NCBI GenBank assembly: GCA_033398695.1
Contig: CM065804.1
Span: 118,725,501 to 118,789,500 of the forward strand
Origin: Orobanche coerulescens
Taxonomy: Eukaryota; Streptophyta; Magnoliopsida; Lamiales; Orobanchaceae
Direction: 5' to 3'
Length of the DNA: 64,000 nucleotides
Below, in pieces: positions 45,761-56,989 of this stretch. Position 1 is the stretch's first letter. The number at the start of each line of letters is the position of its first letter. A program made the translations under genes and the position numbers. A model generated the notes under the pieces. The model saw only the letters and a program-made list of their open reading frames with translations. It did not search any database and was not told where the DNA came from.

Positions 45761-47078
45761 TTGTTGTCACTTGAAAAACACGGAGGTTGGGATTCATCTC
45801 ACTTATTAGAGTTCCAAAAAGAATTGGCTTGGTTTACACCCGAGACAAAGGGAGTGCCTAATTTTTTTCCCCAAAATACAAACGATCCTTTTTATTTTCC
45901 CCCAAATCGGAAAGGTTAAACCTTCATTCCGTTTTCAAACCTTCATCTCTAAATCGAACATTTCAAACCCTCCTATACTACGGTTGAGTTCTACCGCTGA
46001 ATCTTTACCTTTTTCTAAACTAGGGCTTGTTCTTCGAAATCTCTCTCACTGAACAACGAGTTTCAGTTGATTGTTTTTTGTTGTATGCGAGCCCTATTCC
46101 AAAACGAGATAACACACAGCCACATGAAGGAAGAACACAGTTCTGCGGCAATCGATTCCTTCTTCTTTTCCTGTCTTCTCAATTCATGCGTTGGTAAGCT
46201 TCTATATTGTGTATTTGACACTCTGTCTTTCATGCTGTCCTTATTTCTAGTTCTGTAGCTATGTTATAAGCTCATATAATTGATGTACGTATTTTCTGTT
46301 GTGAGAAATTAGATTATTAATAGGGCTTGGTATGGAAATTGGTTGTGTAACAACAAGAATACCAAGACTTTGAATATTCTGGCAGATTAGTGTCATTGTG
46401 GGAGATTGATCATAACTCTTGGTAGAAAACTCCAATTTTTGCACCGTAAAGTGTTTTAGAAACTAGAAACACATACCTTTCCAGAAATATATGATATGGA
46501 ATCTAGTTCACAACCAATTGGTACAGTTTAAACCGTAAAGTTACTGCTATGTCCACACCTCTATTCTGGACAGCATGTGTATATTGAATTTTTTGATTCA
46601 TATCTCATTTTATAGATGTTGGATCATGCTCAAATTTTTATTTATTGTTTATTGACGAGTTAGTTATATTATGTTAAAATTTGGTGATGATCCGAGTAGG
46701 GGAAGATCCTCAAATGTGCAGGGGATCCAGACTTTGTTTAATTTGAGTGACTATAATCTATTGCAAATTAACAAGTTTATTGAGATATCTTAGTGCTTGT
46801 TATAATATAATGTACACATATATGTGCTTTATATAATCTAATATATATATATATATTATTTTATTTAAATTATTTTATTGCAGCATATATTAGGATAATA
46901 AAACCGTATTTCCTAATGGTGGTTCTTATCTAGCTAGATTGTTGTATATATTGATGGTTCTCTTTAATTAGACTTTCAATAACATTGTTTTTATCCTTGG
47001 CAGCCTTCCAAGCCATTGCCTCAACAATATCTTAGCTACTTTCTTGACACTATCATACAAGGTTAGTTACTCTACATT
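45761..47078 (+). other. CACTA 5' region without a clear gene
   Basis: About 1.3 kb between the left end and the transposase. Around 45900-46200 the sequence is CT-rich and contains AATCTCTCTCACTGAAC and a GTAAGC donor-like site near 46192, suggesting a transcribed leader with an intron. A (TA)n tract lies at 46841-46856. No protein family is recognised in its short frames. Confidence 0.5.
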
Positions 47079-49747
47079 ATGGTTTTTCCACTTTATAAAG
47101 AATGGATGGGTGAAACAAGTAGGGTAGGAGATGTGTACGTAAAAGGGGTAAGAGAATTTATTCAGTTTGCAAGGAAGAATCTAGATAGTAACGAGTTCTC
47201 TTGTCCATGTAGAAATTGTAGAAATGGTAAGTACTTGCATTTCAAAACGATCGAGTTACACTTGGTTCAGTGGGGTTTTATGGATGGTTATGTGTTTTGG
47301 TTTTTCCATGGTGAAAGGGAAACTCCATTTGTTTCGGAGAAGTTAACAACAACGAAATCTGTCTTTGTGGATGGTGATCCATCGTCACATCCAAGATTGA
47401 CTGACCTTAATGGTGATGCTTATGGTTTTCATGTATTGCAAGATAATCATATTCTAGATGTTGATTGTGAAGCTAGCCAAAATCGTGAAGCAGGTCCTCC
47501 AGCCACTTTTAGTAATGTAGGACATCAAGAAAAGGATTATTATAAGTTCAAAGCTAAAGCCGCACAACCTTTGTACCCTAATTGCAATGAGAATATTACA
47601 ACCTTATACGCTTTGGTTGGGTTGCAAAACATAAAAAGTCGTTTTGGTTTGTCGGGGAATAGTTTATCTGAAATCCTTTTCTGGGTAAAGGACTTATTAC
47701 CAAAAGAAAATACTCTACCCACTAACTACCCCGAGATGAAAAATTGTTTGAAAGGATTAGGGATGAAGTACAAATCCATTCATGCGTGCAAGTATGATTG
47801 TATTTTATACCGAAAGGAGCACGAGTACAAAGATAAATGCCCGGTATGCCAGGAATCTAGATATGTTTTAAAGAATACAGAAAATGATAAACGTCGAAAA
47901 TTTTTGAAGGTGCCTCAAAAGGTGTTGAAATACTTTCCTATCGGTCCAAGGTTGAAAAGACTTTACATCATACCTCGGATAGCGGAGGCAATGACTTGGC
48001 ACGTTAGAGCAACGGTAGGTGAGAATTTAATGCGACATCCTATTGATTCTGCCATTTGGAAATCTGCTAATTTTCAAAATCCCGATTTTGCCAAGGAAAC
48101 TCGAAATGTTCGTTTAGGGATATCAAATGATGGGTTTAATCCTTTCGGTAATTTGAGCACAAACCAGAGTGTGAGGCCAGTAATTCTCGTGCCTTATAAT
48201 CTCCCCCCTTCTTTATGCATGAAAAAAGAATTCTCAATGTTATCTCTTTTAATTCCTGGCCCGAAGGCACCAAGTAACGACATCGATGTTTACCTTGCAC
48301 CGCTTATAGAAGAACTCAATGAGTTGTGGGTAGAAGGAGTTACAGCATACGACGCAAGCAAGCAAGAGGAGTTCACATTGAAGGCTATGTTATTGTGGGC
48401 AATCCACGACTTTCCCGCATACGGGACCTTATCTGGGTGTCATGTTCATGGATACTTTGGTTGTCCTATTTGCGGAGAGGAAACTGGGTCAGAGTGGTTA
48501 GAGAACAGTAAGAAGATGTGTTACCACACTCATCGAAGATTTTTGCCTCAAAATCACAAGTTTAGGTTAGATAAAACTAATTTTCTTCCTAATGGGATTG
48601 AAATGAGGCCACCTCCGAGAAGGCTTTCTGGTGCTGAAATTGAATCCAAGGCAATAAATTTTGGTTCTGTTAAGAACGGGAAAAACCCAAAATTTGTTCG
48701 TCAAAAAGGTAAAAGAGGTGAAGAGGAGTCAGATAAAAGGAAGGCATGGTCAAGGAGGTCATTGTTATTTGACTTGCCATATTGGAAGGAGCACTCAGTA
48801 CGACATATGTTAGATGTCATGCACTTGGAGAAAAATGTCATTGAACATCTTGTGGGTACATGTCTAGATGGAAGTCACTCAAAGGATAATGAAAAGGCAC
48901 GAGAAGATCTTCGTACAATGAATAGAAAAAAGGGGTTATGGCTGAAAGAAGATTCTAAAAGTAGAAAAAGCAATATGCCCGTTGGTGCATTTACTCTTAG
49001 TAGCGATGAAAGAAAGATCTTCCTTGATACATTATACGAATTAAATGTTCTTTTTAATTTTTCCGGTAATTTGCGGAGGGTCGTAAATTATGCTACACAT
49101 GATTTGAAACAATGCAAGTCCCACGATTGGCACGTGATCATGCAACTTGTGCCATTATTGTTTAAGCATTGTTTTACAAAGCATAAGGATCTACGAAGGG
49201 CGATTATGCAAATAAGCTTGTGTTTTACCTTATTGTGTGAAAAAGTTGTTAATAAGAACCACATAATAGCTGCGAAAGCATCTCTTGTTGAGGCTACTTG
49301 TGTTTTAGAAAAATATTTCCCTCCTGCATTCTTTGACATCAGCATCCACCTCTTAGTGCATTTGTGTGATGAAGTGTTACTATGCGGGCCTGTTAGATAT
49401 CGATGGATGTACCCTATTGAAAGGTAAATAATGTTTCTTTTATCATGTATGCAAATATATACACTTTGAGGAAAAAGAATATAATTTTTTAAATCTTTAT
49501 CAAACAAACATTTAGGCTAATGGAGACCTTTAAGGATTACGTGAAGAACACCAGGTATATTGGAGGGTCCATTGCAGAGGCATATATAACAGAAGAAGCT
49601 TCCTTATACGCTAAGGAGTACATGCCCAACCGTGGAGTTGGAAGGAATAAGGCATTAGGCAAGGAAGTTGATATTGAGGATTTTGATGAGTTTGTAGAGG
49701 ATAAGGCTTTAGGCAAGGGCAAGAGGGTGACCTTAACAAACGTATAA
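47079..49747 (+). CDS. TNP2-like CACTA transposase
   Basis: A 782-codon open frame starting at the ATG at 47079 (MVFPLYKEWMGE). It has the transposase-associated N-terminal domain (residues about 5-75, with CPCRNCRN), the Transposase_21/Tnp2 domain (about 160-480; DGFNPFGN, DFPAYGTLSGCHVHGYFGCPIC) and a DUF4218-type region (about 600-780; LDVMHLEKNVIEHLVGTCLD, CGPVRYRWMYPIER). An intron at 49424-49515 (GTAAAT...TTTAG) joins GAA-AG to G-CTAATG and keeps the frame into exon 2 (LMETFKDYVKN). Exon 2 meets TAA at 49745-49747, although homologous sequence continues. The enzyme cuts the CACTA ends. An upstream exon cannot be excluded. Confidence 0.9.
49424..49515 (+). other. Intron of CACTA transposase gene (92 bp)
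   Basis: GT...AG borders; removal joins PIE-R-LMETFKDYVKN, the conserved YPFER-YLKTLK-type junction of TNP2 proteins. AT-rich, as expected for a plant intron. Confidence 0.85.
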
Positions 49748-50469
49748 TATGAACAAGTAGCTCGATATGTTCTTGGCACACATGGTGAAGTGGATGAATG
49801 GAGACAGTAAGTCTCATTGTCCTAATTTCCTTTTCGATGCTAAAAAACCATCACATTAATTGTATTCTCCTCAATTTGTGTGTTTGAACCACCCTAGGAA
49901 ATACAATATGTCTAGAAGCGGCATAAAGAAAAAGGGGGTTCAAAATACGGACTCTGACTTTCGGTGTTGGCTAGTCAATGAGGTAACTTTTACATTAATT
50001 GTTATGTTTGGTTTTGGCATTTAGGTATACTTAATGAGTTCACGTACAATTGATGATTTCGGTTGATACAAATTGGTGATGTCAAATCAAGACTTGCACG
50101 ACTACCTACGGACCTAGTTTTCAGGCTCAAGAGTTGGAAACATACCGCCTCAATGGTTTTCAGTTTGCTCCTACAAGGCGTGACCAGACGTCTCTTGGAA
50201 AACAAAACAATGGTATTTCCATGAAAGCTCTCACATATTGCAGGGCAAGTAGAAAAGACAGGAATATGATTGAAGCTGAGATTACTTATTATGGGGTTAT
50301 ACAACAAATGCTTGTTTTGGATTATTCAAGTTTCAAAGAGGTAGTGTTCTATTGTGATTGGGTCAAAGTGGAGGACAAGACTGCCCATAAGATCGATCCA
50401 GCTACAAACTTGATATTTGTTGATTTGACAAAATTGAAGAGTAAAAAATATATATTTGTCCCCCCCTAA
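49748..50469 (+). pseudogene. C-terminal exons of TNP2-like transposase
   Basis: After the in-frame TAA, YEQVARYVLGTHGEVDEWR continues the same frame to a donor-like CAGTAAGT (about 49808). The next piece, KYNMSRSGIKKK...WLVNE, follows an acceptor-like CCTAG near 49900. The last piece (about 50104-50469) has YRLNGFQFAPTRR and YYGVIQQMLVLDY...FYCDWV, a DUF4216-type domain that normally ends TNP2 proteins. So three further exons exist. The single TAA at 49745, or an unrecognised splice that skips it, decides whether a full protein can be made. Confidence 0.65.
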
Positions 50470-50499
50470 ATTGCCATGGACTTTATTGGTGACAAGTGC

Positions 50500-50548
50500 C
50501 CATTATCACGGTTTTAGACCGTGACAATTTGCCTGATTTGGTGTAGTG
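50500..50548 (-). repeat. CACTA right terminal and subterminal inverted repeat
   Basis: Mirror of the left end: TCACGGTTTTAGACCGTGAC, then GATTTGGTGTAGTG at the border, followed by TGT. Confidence 0.9.
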
Positions 50549-52257
50549 TGTTGAAATATAATTTGAGATCATCTATGAATTATCCCTCCATACTAGTTAC
50601 CATAATGCAATAATTCAGCACATATACTGATATATTCTAAGTATAGACCTTATATTCTTCTCAGATCCTCATACAAGAAACTTATTTTAAAAAATATGAA
50701 CATATATAATCATTTATGTAACATAGTCTACAACAACATAATTGTTCAAGAAAAATTATCAATACCTTGATATAACTAGAATTTGTTTTGCTTATAACCA
50801 CTTGATTATAAGTTTGATTTTCACTAGATTATGATATAACATTCCTAACATATTTTAGAACAAATATAAGGAAACCACAGCCCCTGAATTAAATGAATTA
50901 TATGCAATTCATATATGTTCCCAAAAGGTGGCAGAATTGAGTTCTTTATTGTCTAGTGATGATTTAAACTCTATAAATACATACTAAATACAAGGTTAAG
51001 CCAAAGATGAATTCACAACATTGTTCTGACATGTATAAGGGTCTGAACAAACCCTCTTGTCTTTGAAAATAATCAATAAAGACTGGAAGAACATGAAGAA
51101 AATAAAGAAAACTCACCTTGATTGTCAAAGGATATGAGGTCTTGGTGTTTGATGAATTCTCGTTGAATTTTTGGTGAAATCTCGAAGTGCTGAGCTCCTT
51201 GATGAAGTTCAGACTGTGTATGAGGGATTAGGATTGGTTTTATCCCTTATCCAAGTGAAATGATAAAAATATCCCCGAATAGCTTCTAGAAATTAGGTTG
51301 AAAGATTGAATCGGTTCAAGTTGTTATGGATCGGCTCGTGGTTGGTTTGAACTGGTTACTAGTAGGTATTCATCATATTTATGGATGGCCGGTCTAGTGG
51401 TTTTGTAGAAGTTTAGGGTGTGTTTCTATTATTTAAAATCGGTTACTTATGCAGAAAGTGTTAATGAGAGAGTTTATTGTCAAACGTTCTAACCTTCATG
51501 TCTATAACATTATAGATAAGAATGTAAGGGCTCATTTATGAATATGCAATGATAACGATTATAAAATAAAAGATAAGTTCAATTGGGTCCGACCGCAATT
51601 GGGACGAATAGAGAAGTGACATATATAATTACTTAACAGATGATGCCGTATGCAACTGCAAATTGAATCATTTATAATGTTGATAATAATCAAAATACTT
51701 GACACGTTCTGTTGGGTTAGACAAATGTTATCTACTTTCATCACCTATCTAAATTTACTCAGCACGCATACCACTAAGCTCCGGGATTAAACCGGTTAAC
51801 CTATGGTAGACATGTCAGTGAATCTATTAGTACTTCGAGGTTTGCCACATGTACTTAGAGTTAATGTCATACGTTTAATACATTTGAACATAGTGAATTA
51901 ACTATGACATAAAGTGAATCATGAAATATGAAAGTAATGCAAAAAACGCCCATATGCAAAAAATGTAATTAACAAGTAAAATCACTTTGTAGTCATTTAG
52001 CACGTCGATCTCCGTTACCCAGGAAACTGAGGTTCTCACTACAATGGGACATTTATAAAGACATATTTTATCATGTTAGGGGGAATAAATCACATGTTGC
52101 ATGTATCAACGACACAAACATAATTAAGCACACAAATAGCAATTATTCATGCCCATGAAATGTCTACTTATATGCCATGGTTTCCTAATGCGTATTATGT
52201 AAATGCATTTAGGTATAAAATGGTTATTGGGTTAGAAGGATATAACCGGGCATTCCA

Positions 52258-52382
52258 ATCCTCCCCTCGTTATAAAATTTCGTTCTCAAAATTTGACATA
52301 CCGAACCGTTCTGATACTTTTTTTGCATTTCCTCCTCTCTCTCCCATGTAGCTTCTTCTATAGAATGATTCCTCCACAAAAT
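52258..52382 (-). pseudogene. Gypsy element F pol C-terminus (chromodomain end)
   Basis: In minus sense it translates as LWRNHSIEEATWEREEEMQ then KKYQN, the end of a gypsy chromodomain. It is followed by a purine tract and the LTR. Only about 40 codons remain before the junction with the copia LTR. Confidence 0.75.
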
Positions 52383-53235
52383 CTAATTCCGATATAATAA
52401 TAAGGTTCAAGTGGTACTGCTCTTGGATAAGATATTAATTAATTAAAGATGTCAGTAGCTTATAATTAATTAATGTACATTTGATAAATATGGGAAATAA
52501 TATATTTAATAAGGAACCCAATTTCGTAACTTGGGATTTTGGTAGGAAGTGCAATATCAACCTTTTAGTGGACTAAGTTGATATTAATAGATTCATTATA
52601 TTAGGAAGAGTCATAATAAGGTAAGATGAATTTATTGAGAGTCCTTCCATAATCCTCCTTAAGATCCCTAGTAGTAGTCCAAGAGCCTATAAATAGGACA
52701 TGAAGGGGGTTGGCCGATTTTGTACTCTCTTGTAAGGTTGTGAGATCAAAATTTTCCTCTTGTGTTTAATTGTAGATCTAGACTTGTGTCTTTGATTCTA
52801 CAATTTAGATAACACAATTAATTTTCTAAGAGTGTTCATAAAATATTAGAAAGCAAAGAAAAATAGAGTGATCACAAACAAAGGGTTCGGCCAATCCAAA
52901 CTTGTCCAAACAAGATCCGGTAGCTCGTTCCCCACACAACATCCGGGTTAAGGCGGATCATACTCTAGAAGGTCTAAAGGTAGAAATACAAGGTGATCAA
53001 GACGAAGGCAACCAATTCGCTTCAAAAGTAATATCCTATGATCTTTTAGATCTAGATTAGGATATTTATATAACCGACATATTTAATTAATAAATAATAA
53101 ATAATATTTAAATTGCTTATTAGTCTTAGTAATTAATTAATTAGCATGTCTAAATAGATCTTATGCTCGTGGATGCATAAAATACGATTATCAACTTTCC
53201 CAAACTTTGCTTCCGCTATATTTTACTTTCTAACA
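52383..53235 (+). repeat. Copia 5' LTR (3' portion)
   Basis: Ends ACTTTCTAACA before the primer site. TATA box TATAAATA at about 52689. The first 185 bp match 59270-59452 in the 3' LTR; the rest is related to the fragment at 42859-43437. The left border is a rearrangement junction with element F, not the natural LTR start. Confidence 0.8.
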
Positions 53236-53237
53236 AT

Positions 53238-53250
53238 TGGTATCGGAGCC
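53238..53250 (+). promoter_or_regulatory. Primer-binding site of copia element
   Basis: TGGTATCGGAGCC, 2 bp after the LTR; tRNA-iMet type. Confidence 0.85.
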
Positions 53251-54627
53251 GGAATTTTAGGCTTTTTGCTATTTTAATTAATTTAGGTGATTAATTGATA
53301 GCAATTTAAATATTTATATAATTTGATGTTGGAATATTTTGCTAGATGTATTCTTGCAGGTGATATGATCCAATTATCATGGTTATGTGAATGGTTTACT
53401 TATTTATTTTTATTATTTATGCAATTGTTGGTTTGGCCCATTTTTGAGGCATGTAATGGTTTTTCCCGTGAGAAAATCCGCGGGTAGTTCTAGGTATTTT
53501 ATATTTCATGTAATCTTGCTGTAATTTCGATGTATTTTATTTTGTATAAATTGTAATCGAATTCGGAAAAGACGGGATCACGAAGAAATAGAGCAGAACC
53601 ATGACTACCGGGACTGCTGGGCAGCCGCGGCCGACAACAGCGAGCAAGCGGCGGCAAGCGGCCTGCAGTCACTGCTTGGCGCCGAGCAATGCCGGGAGCG
53701 CGGTAGCTGGTCGGGCAGTTCAGTTCGGGCAGGTCATTCGATTTTGGTCGATCCGTTTATGCCGTTCGTTGCGTCCGCTGGAGAGTCGGGATTTAAAATT
53801 AATTTTTTTATGTAATTAATTTTGCATAAAAGTGAAATTTCAATTTTGGAAATCCACGGCCCGGCCGGGGAGGAGCGACGAGATGCTTGATTCACTGGGA
53901 GAGATCGAGTCGAAGATTTTCTCGGGTTCAACTCAAGGAAGAAGATCATGATAATTGGATAATTTAATTATCCATGCTTTATTTTTGTGTTTATTGTTTT
54001 GATGTATGGCATGTATGAATGTATGCATGATATGTTTTCTGCATGTTAGGACGAGAAAATTAAAAATCTTAAGGCTAAAATAACTAAGTGATTAAATTGA
54101 TTTATTTTTCTAAAATAAAATCAAATTGGCCTCCATAATTAATTTAAATTGTGAAGTAATTAGCATGCGCGTTGACATTAGGGTCTTCCTCCATATCAGA
54201 TGTGTTAATTATAGGTTCACTAGTTTTAAATTTCAAAATGATAACATAAGGTAAATATTACTTTTTATGATAGGACCTCTCCATCTATAGGACTATTATT
54301 TAAAAGATAATATGTTAAGGATGTTAAATTATGGTGTTCACTTAGGTGTATTAATTAATAAGCTCCCCATCGTAATCTATGTTAATTAATACATGGCCAA
54401 GAGGAACCAACTATTAATTTTACTTGTCATAACGTAAGTTGACTAGATAGTAAAATTAAAGACGTAAAACTATACTTGAAAAATGTGTGTGTAAACGTCC
54501 ACGCGATCGTGGCTTGCATATGCGGATTTTTCGAGGTGTTGGTTGCTAGCATATATATTGTGTTTTGAGGTTTTTCGATATATTTTGCTATGCATTATGT
54601 GATGGATGTTTTTAATTTTTATCTCAG
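53251..54627 (+). other. Copia leader region
   Basis: 1.4 kb between primer site and gag, AT-rich except for a GC-rich island at about 53600-53770 and 53850-53940 that resembles nothing nearby. Short frames there have no family features. A long leader is common in some copia lineages. Confidence 0.6.
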
Positions 54628-55490
54628 ATGTCTTTCAATCCACTAGCTGTTATTCTCAAAGAAAATAAACTTGATGGCACTAACTTTTCCGATTGGAAAA
54701 TAAATATTGACATTGTCCTGACTGCCGAGGGGCATAAATTTGTCTTAACTGAGGAGAGCCCTCTGGAGCCAGAACCGGATGCCACTCCTGGAGAGTTGGA
54801 TGAATTCCGAAATTGGAAGAAGTCTGATGAGATGGCTCGCTGTTACATTTTGGCTTCACTGACAAATGTATTGCAGCATCAGAATTAGACGATGGGCTCA
54901 GCCGCAGAAATAATAAAAAGTCTCACCGAGATATTTGGTCATCAGAACCGGGTGGCTAGACAAAATGCAATGAGGGTGTTGATGACAACCCAAATGTCTG
55001 AAGGGACCCGAGTAAGGGATTATGTTCTGAAAATGATGTCTCATTTGAACGAACTGAGCATACTGGGTGCTACTATCGATGCGGAAATGCATGTCGATAT
55101 TATATTGGGAAGCTTACCAAGAAACTTTGAGCAGTTCCGCCTTAACTAAAATATGAACCGTAGGACACATACTTTGGCGGAACTTCTGACAGAGCTTCAA
55201 TCTGCTGAAGGTCTCTTCAAACAAGGTTATCATCATGTTCTTGCGGCAACTGGTGCTACTTCTTCCAAACCCAAATGGGGAAAGAAAAAAAGCAGATTGG
55301 CCAGAAGCAAGTGGCAACCCTCAAGGTGAAAAGCAAGGCTCCCCACCCCGAGGCGAACAAAAAGCCAACGGGAAAGTGCTACAAGTGCGGTCAGAAAGGA
55401 CATTTTAAAACGGACTGCCCTGCTCTTAAGAATGGTATGTCTCGCGGTCAAAACATGTTTGGCAGCTTGTTCTTCCACTTCGTGGATAGT
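54628..55490 (+). pseudogene. Copia gag
   Basis: ATG at 54628 (MSFNPLAVILKENKLDGTNF). The UBN2-type gag domain continues through FRNWKKSDEMARCYILASL and MRVLMTTQMSEGTRVRDYV to a CCHC zinc knuckle (CYKCGQKGHFKTDC, about 55378-55420). A TAG at 54886, a TAA at 55147 and a frameshift near 55320 break it into three pieces. Gag packages the RNA. About 290 codons before decay, a usual size. Confidence 0.85.
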
Positions 55491-56831
55491 TGATTCAGGC
55501 TCCACTGATCATTTTTGCTTTGACTCGCATGGTTTTCAGGTAACCAAGCAGCTTAGTGCCGTTAAAATTACCATTAACTGGGGTGATTATTCCAGGCTTA
55601 TGGCTGTTGCAGTGGGAGTCATGCAGTTGAAGATTAATGATAAATTATTAGTCCTCAATAATGTATTATTAGTAGCGGACTTTAGAATGAATTTAATTTT
55701 GGTTTCTAAATTAAAATGCGATGGTTATTCAGTTTTTTTGATGATTATGCCATTATTAGGAAAAGAAATGGTGAATATATTTGTAAAGGTATTTTTAATG
55801 ATGGACTATATGTCGTTAATACTGCACAAACTCCTATGCATAAATCGCTTAACTCTTTGTCTAAACCTAAAAAGAGAAAAGAACCTTTAAACATAAACCA
55901 AATATATCTGTGGCATTTACGGTTAGGGCATGTAAACCTTGAGAGGATTAAAAGATTGGTAGATGATGGCCCATTGGATGATCTCCAAGTTGAGTCATTT
56001 CCAATTTGTGAATCCTGTCTGGATGATAAGACCAAAAGGGTTTTTAAAACCAAGGGAAACCGTGCTCATAATGTGTTAGAATTGGTTCATACGGATGTAT
56101 GTGGTCCAATGAATATCTAAGCTAGGGGTGGTTTCGAGTACTTCATCACATTTATAGATGATTATTCAAGATATGGATACATTTATTTGATGCAACGTGA
56201 GTTTGAAGCCTTTGACGAGTTCAGAGACTTTAAGGCTGAAACGGAGAAGCATCATGGGAAGAGTATCAAGTCACCACGATCTGATCGTGGTGGCGAATAC
56301 CTTAGTGGAGAGTTTTTGGAATTCTTGGTGAATGAGGGGATTTCGTCCCAGCTCACCGCGCCAGGAACTCCACAACAAAATGGTGTGGTTAAAAGAAGGA
56401 ATATGACTCTTTTAGAAATGGTTAGGTCAATGATGAGTTATTTAGATTTACCTATTTCTTTTTGGGGATACGCCTTAGAAACAGCGGCGTACATTCTAAA
56501 CCTGGTGACATTGAAATCAGTTCCAAAAACACCGACAGACCTATGGAGTGGGCGTAATCCCAGTCTAGGACATGTTTGGATTTGGGGAACTCCAGTACAT
56601 CTGCTGATTAAGGAAGCTGATAAGTCGGCATCTCGTACAGAAGTGCGAGTGTTTGTAGGATATCCTAAGGGAACGAAGGGTGGCTTGTTCTATAGTCCCC
56701 AGGATCAGAAGGTCATTGTTAGAACCAATGCCCGATTCGTGGAAGAGGATTATATGATTAGTCACGAGCCTATGAGCGAGATAATTCTGGAAGAGCTGAG
56801 GGGCAAGACTCCATCTATACAAATCATATAA
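55480..56831 (+). pseudogene. Copia protease and integrase
   Basis: Protease motif WIVDSGSTDHF (about 55483), then the zinc-binding pre-integrase (LWHLRLGH, CESC) and the integrase core: HTDVCGP, SDRGGEY, and QQNGVVKRRN where the catalytic Glu is normally found (QNGVVERRN). The Glu is Lys here. A frameshift near 55740 and a TAA at 56118 interrupt it. Ends at 56831 before the RT region. The enzyme could not be active. Confidence 0.85.
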
Positions 56832-56989
56832 CCGCCAACTAACACTGCACCACGTATCAATTCTGAGACTTTTACACCAACTCAGGATTTGCCTCATCAT
56901 AGTGGGAGGGTTGTTCGTCAGCCGGAATGATTCATAGGCATGGTAAAGTCTTCGGACTCAATCCCAGGCGAAGATGAATCAGATCCCTA

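Larger units (their letters stand above)
45691..50548 (+). mobile_element. CACTA (En/Spm-type) DNA transposon, 4.86 kb
   Basis: Ends are CACTACACCAAAAT at the left and ATTTGGTGTAGTG at the right, so the terminal inverted repeat is CACTACACCAAA. Both ends have a subterminal near-palindrome, TCACGGTTTTAAACCGTGAC (45738-45758) and TCACGGTTTTAGACCGTGAC (50506-50526). TGT is duplicated at the target. It carries a TNP2-like gene. No second tnpA-like gene is visible. It is short for an autonomous CACTA element, but the structure is complete. Confidence 0.95.
44751..52382 (-). mobile_element. Gypsy element F: 3' LTR (split by CACTA) and pol end
   Basis: A minus-strand LTR of about 2.65 kb: 44751-45690 plus 50549-52257. 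In plus coordinates it starts TGTAATACCTCC and ends GGGCATTCCA; in sense it runs TGGAATGCCC...GGTATTACA. Next to its 5' end is a purine tract (GAGGGGAGGAT), then the end of a gypsy pol at 52258-52382. The CACTA element interrupts the LTR and explains the gap. The rest of F is missing: at about 52383 sequence changes directly to a truncated copia LTR. The LTR carries no gene; sense phrases such as ACTGAGCCATTAGCTCACT are common in plant gypsy LTRs. LTR borders are inferred from the PPT and the TG/CA ends. Confidence 0.65.

Noticed and set aside
7363..53250. tRNA-like matches TGGTATCAGAGC and TGGTATCGGAGC
   Set aside because: They are primer-binding sites complementary to the 3' end of initiator tRNA and lie next to LTRs. 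No cloverleaf is present.
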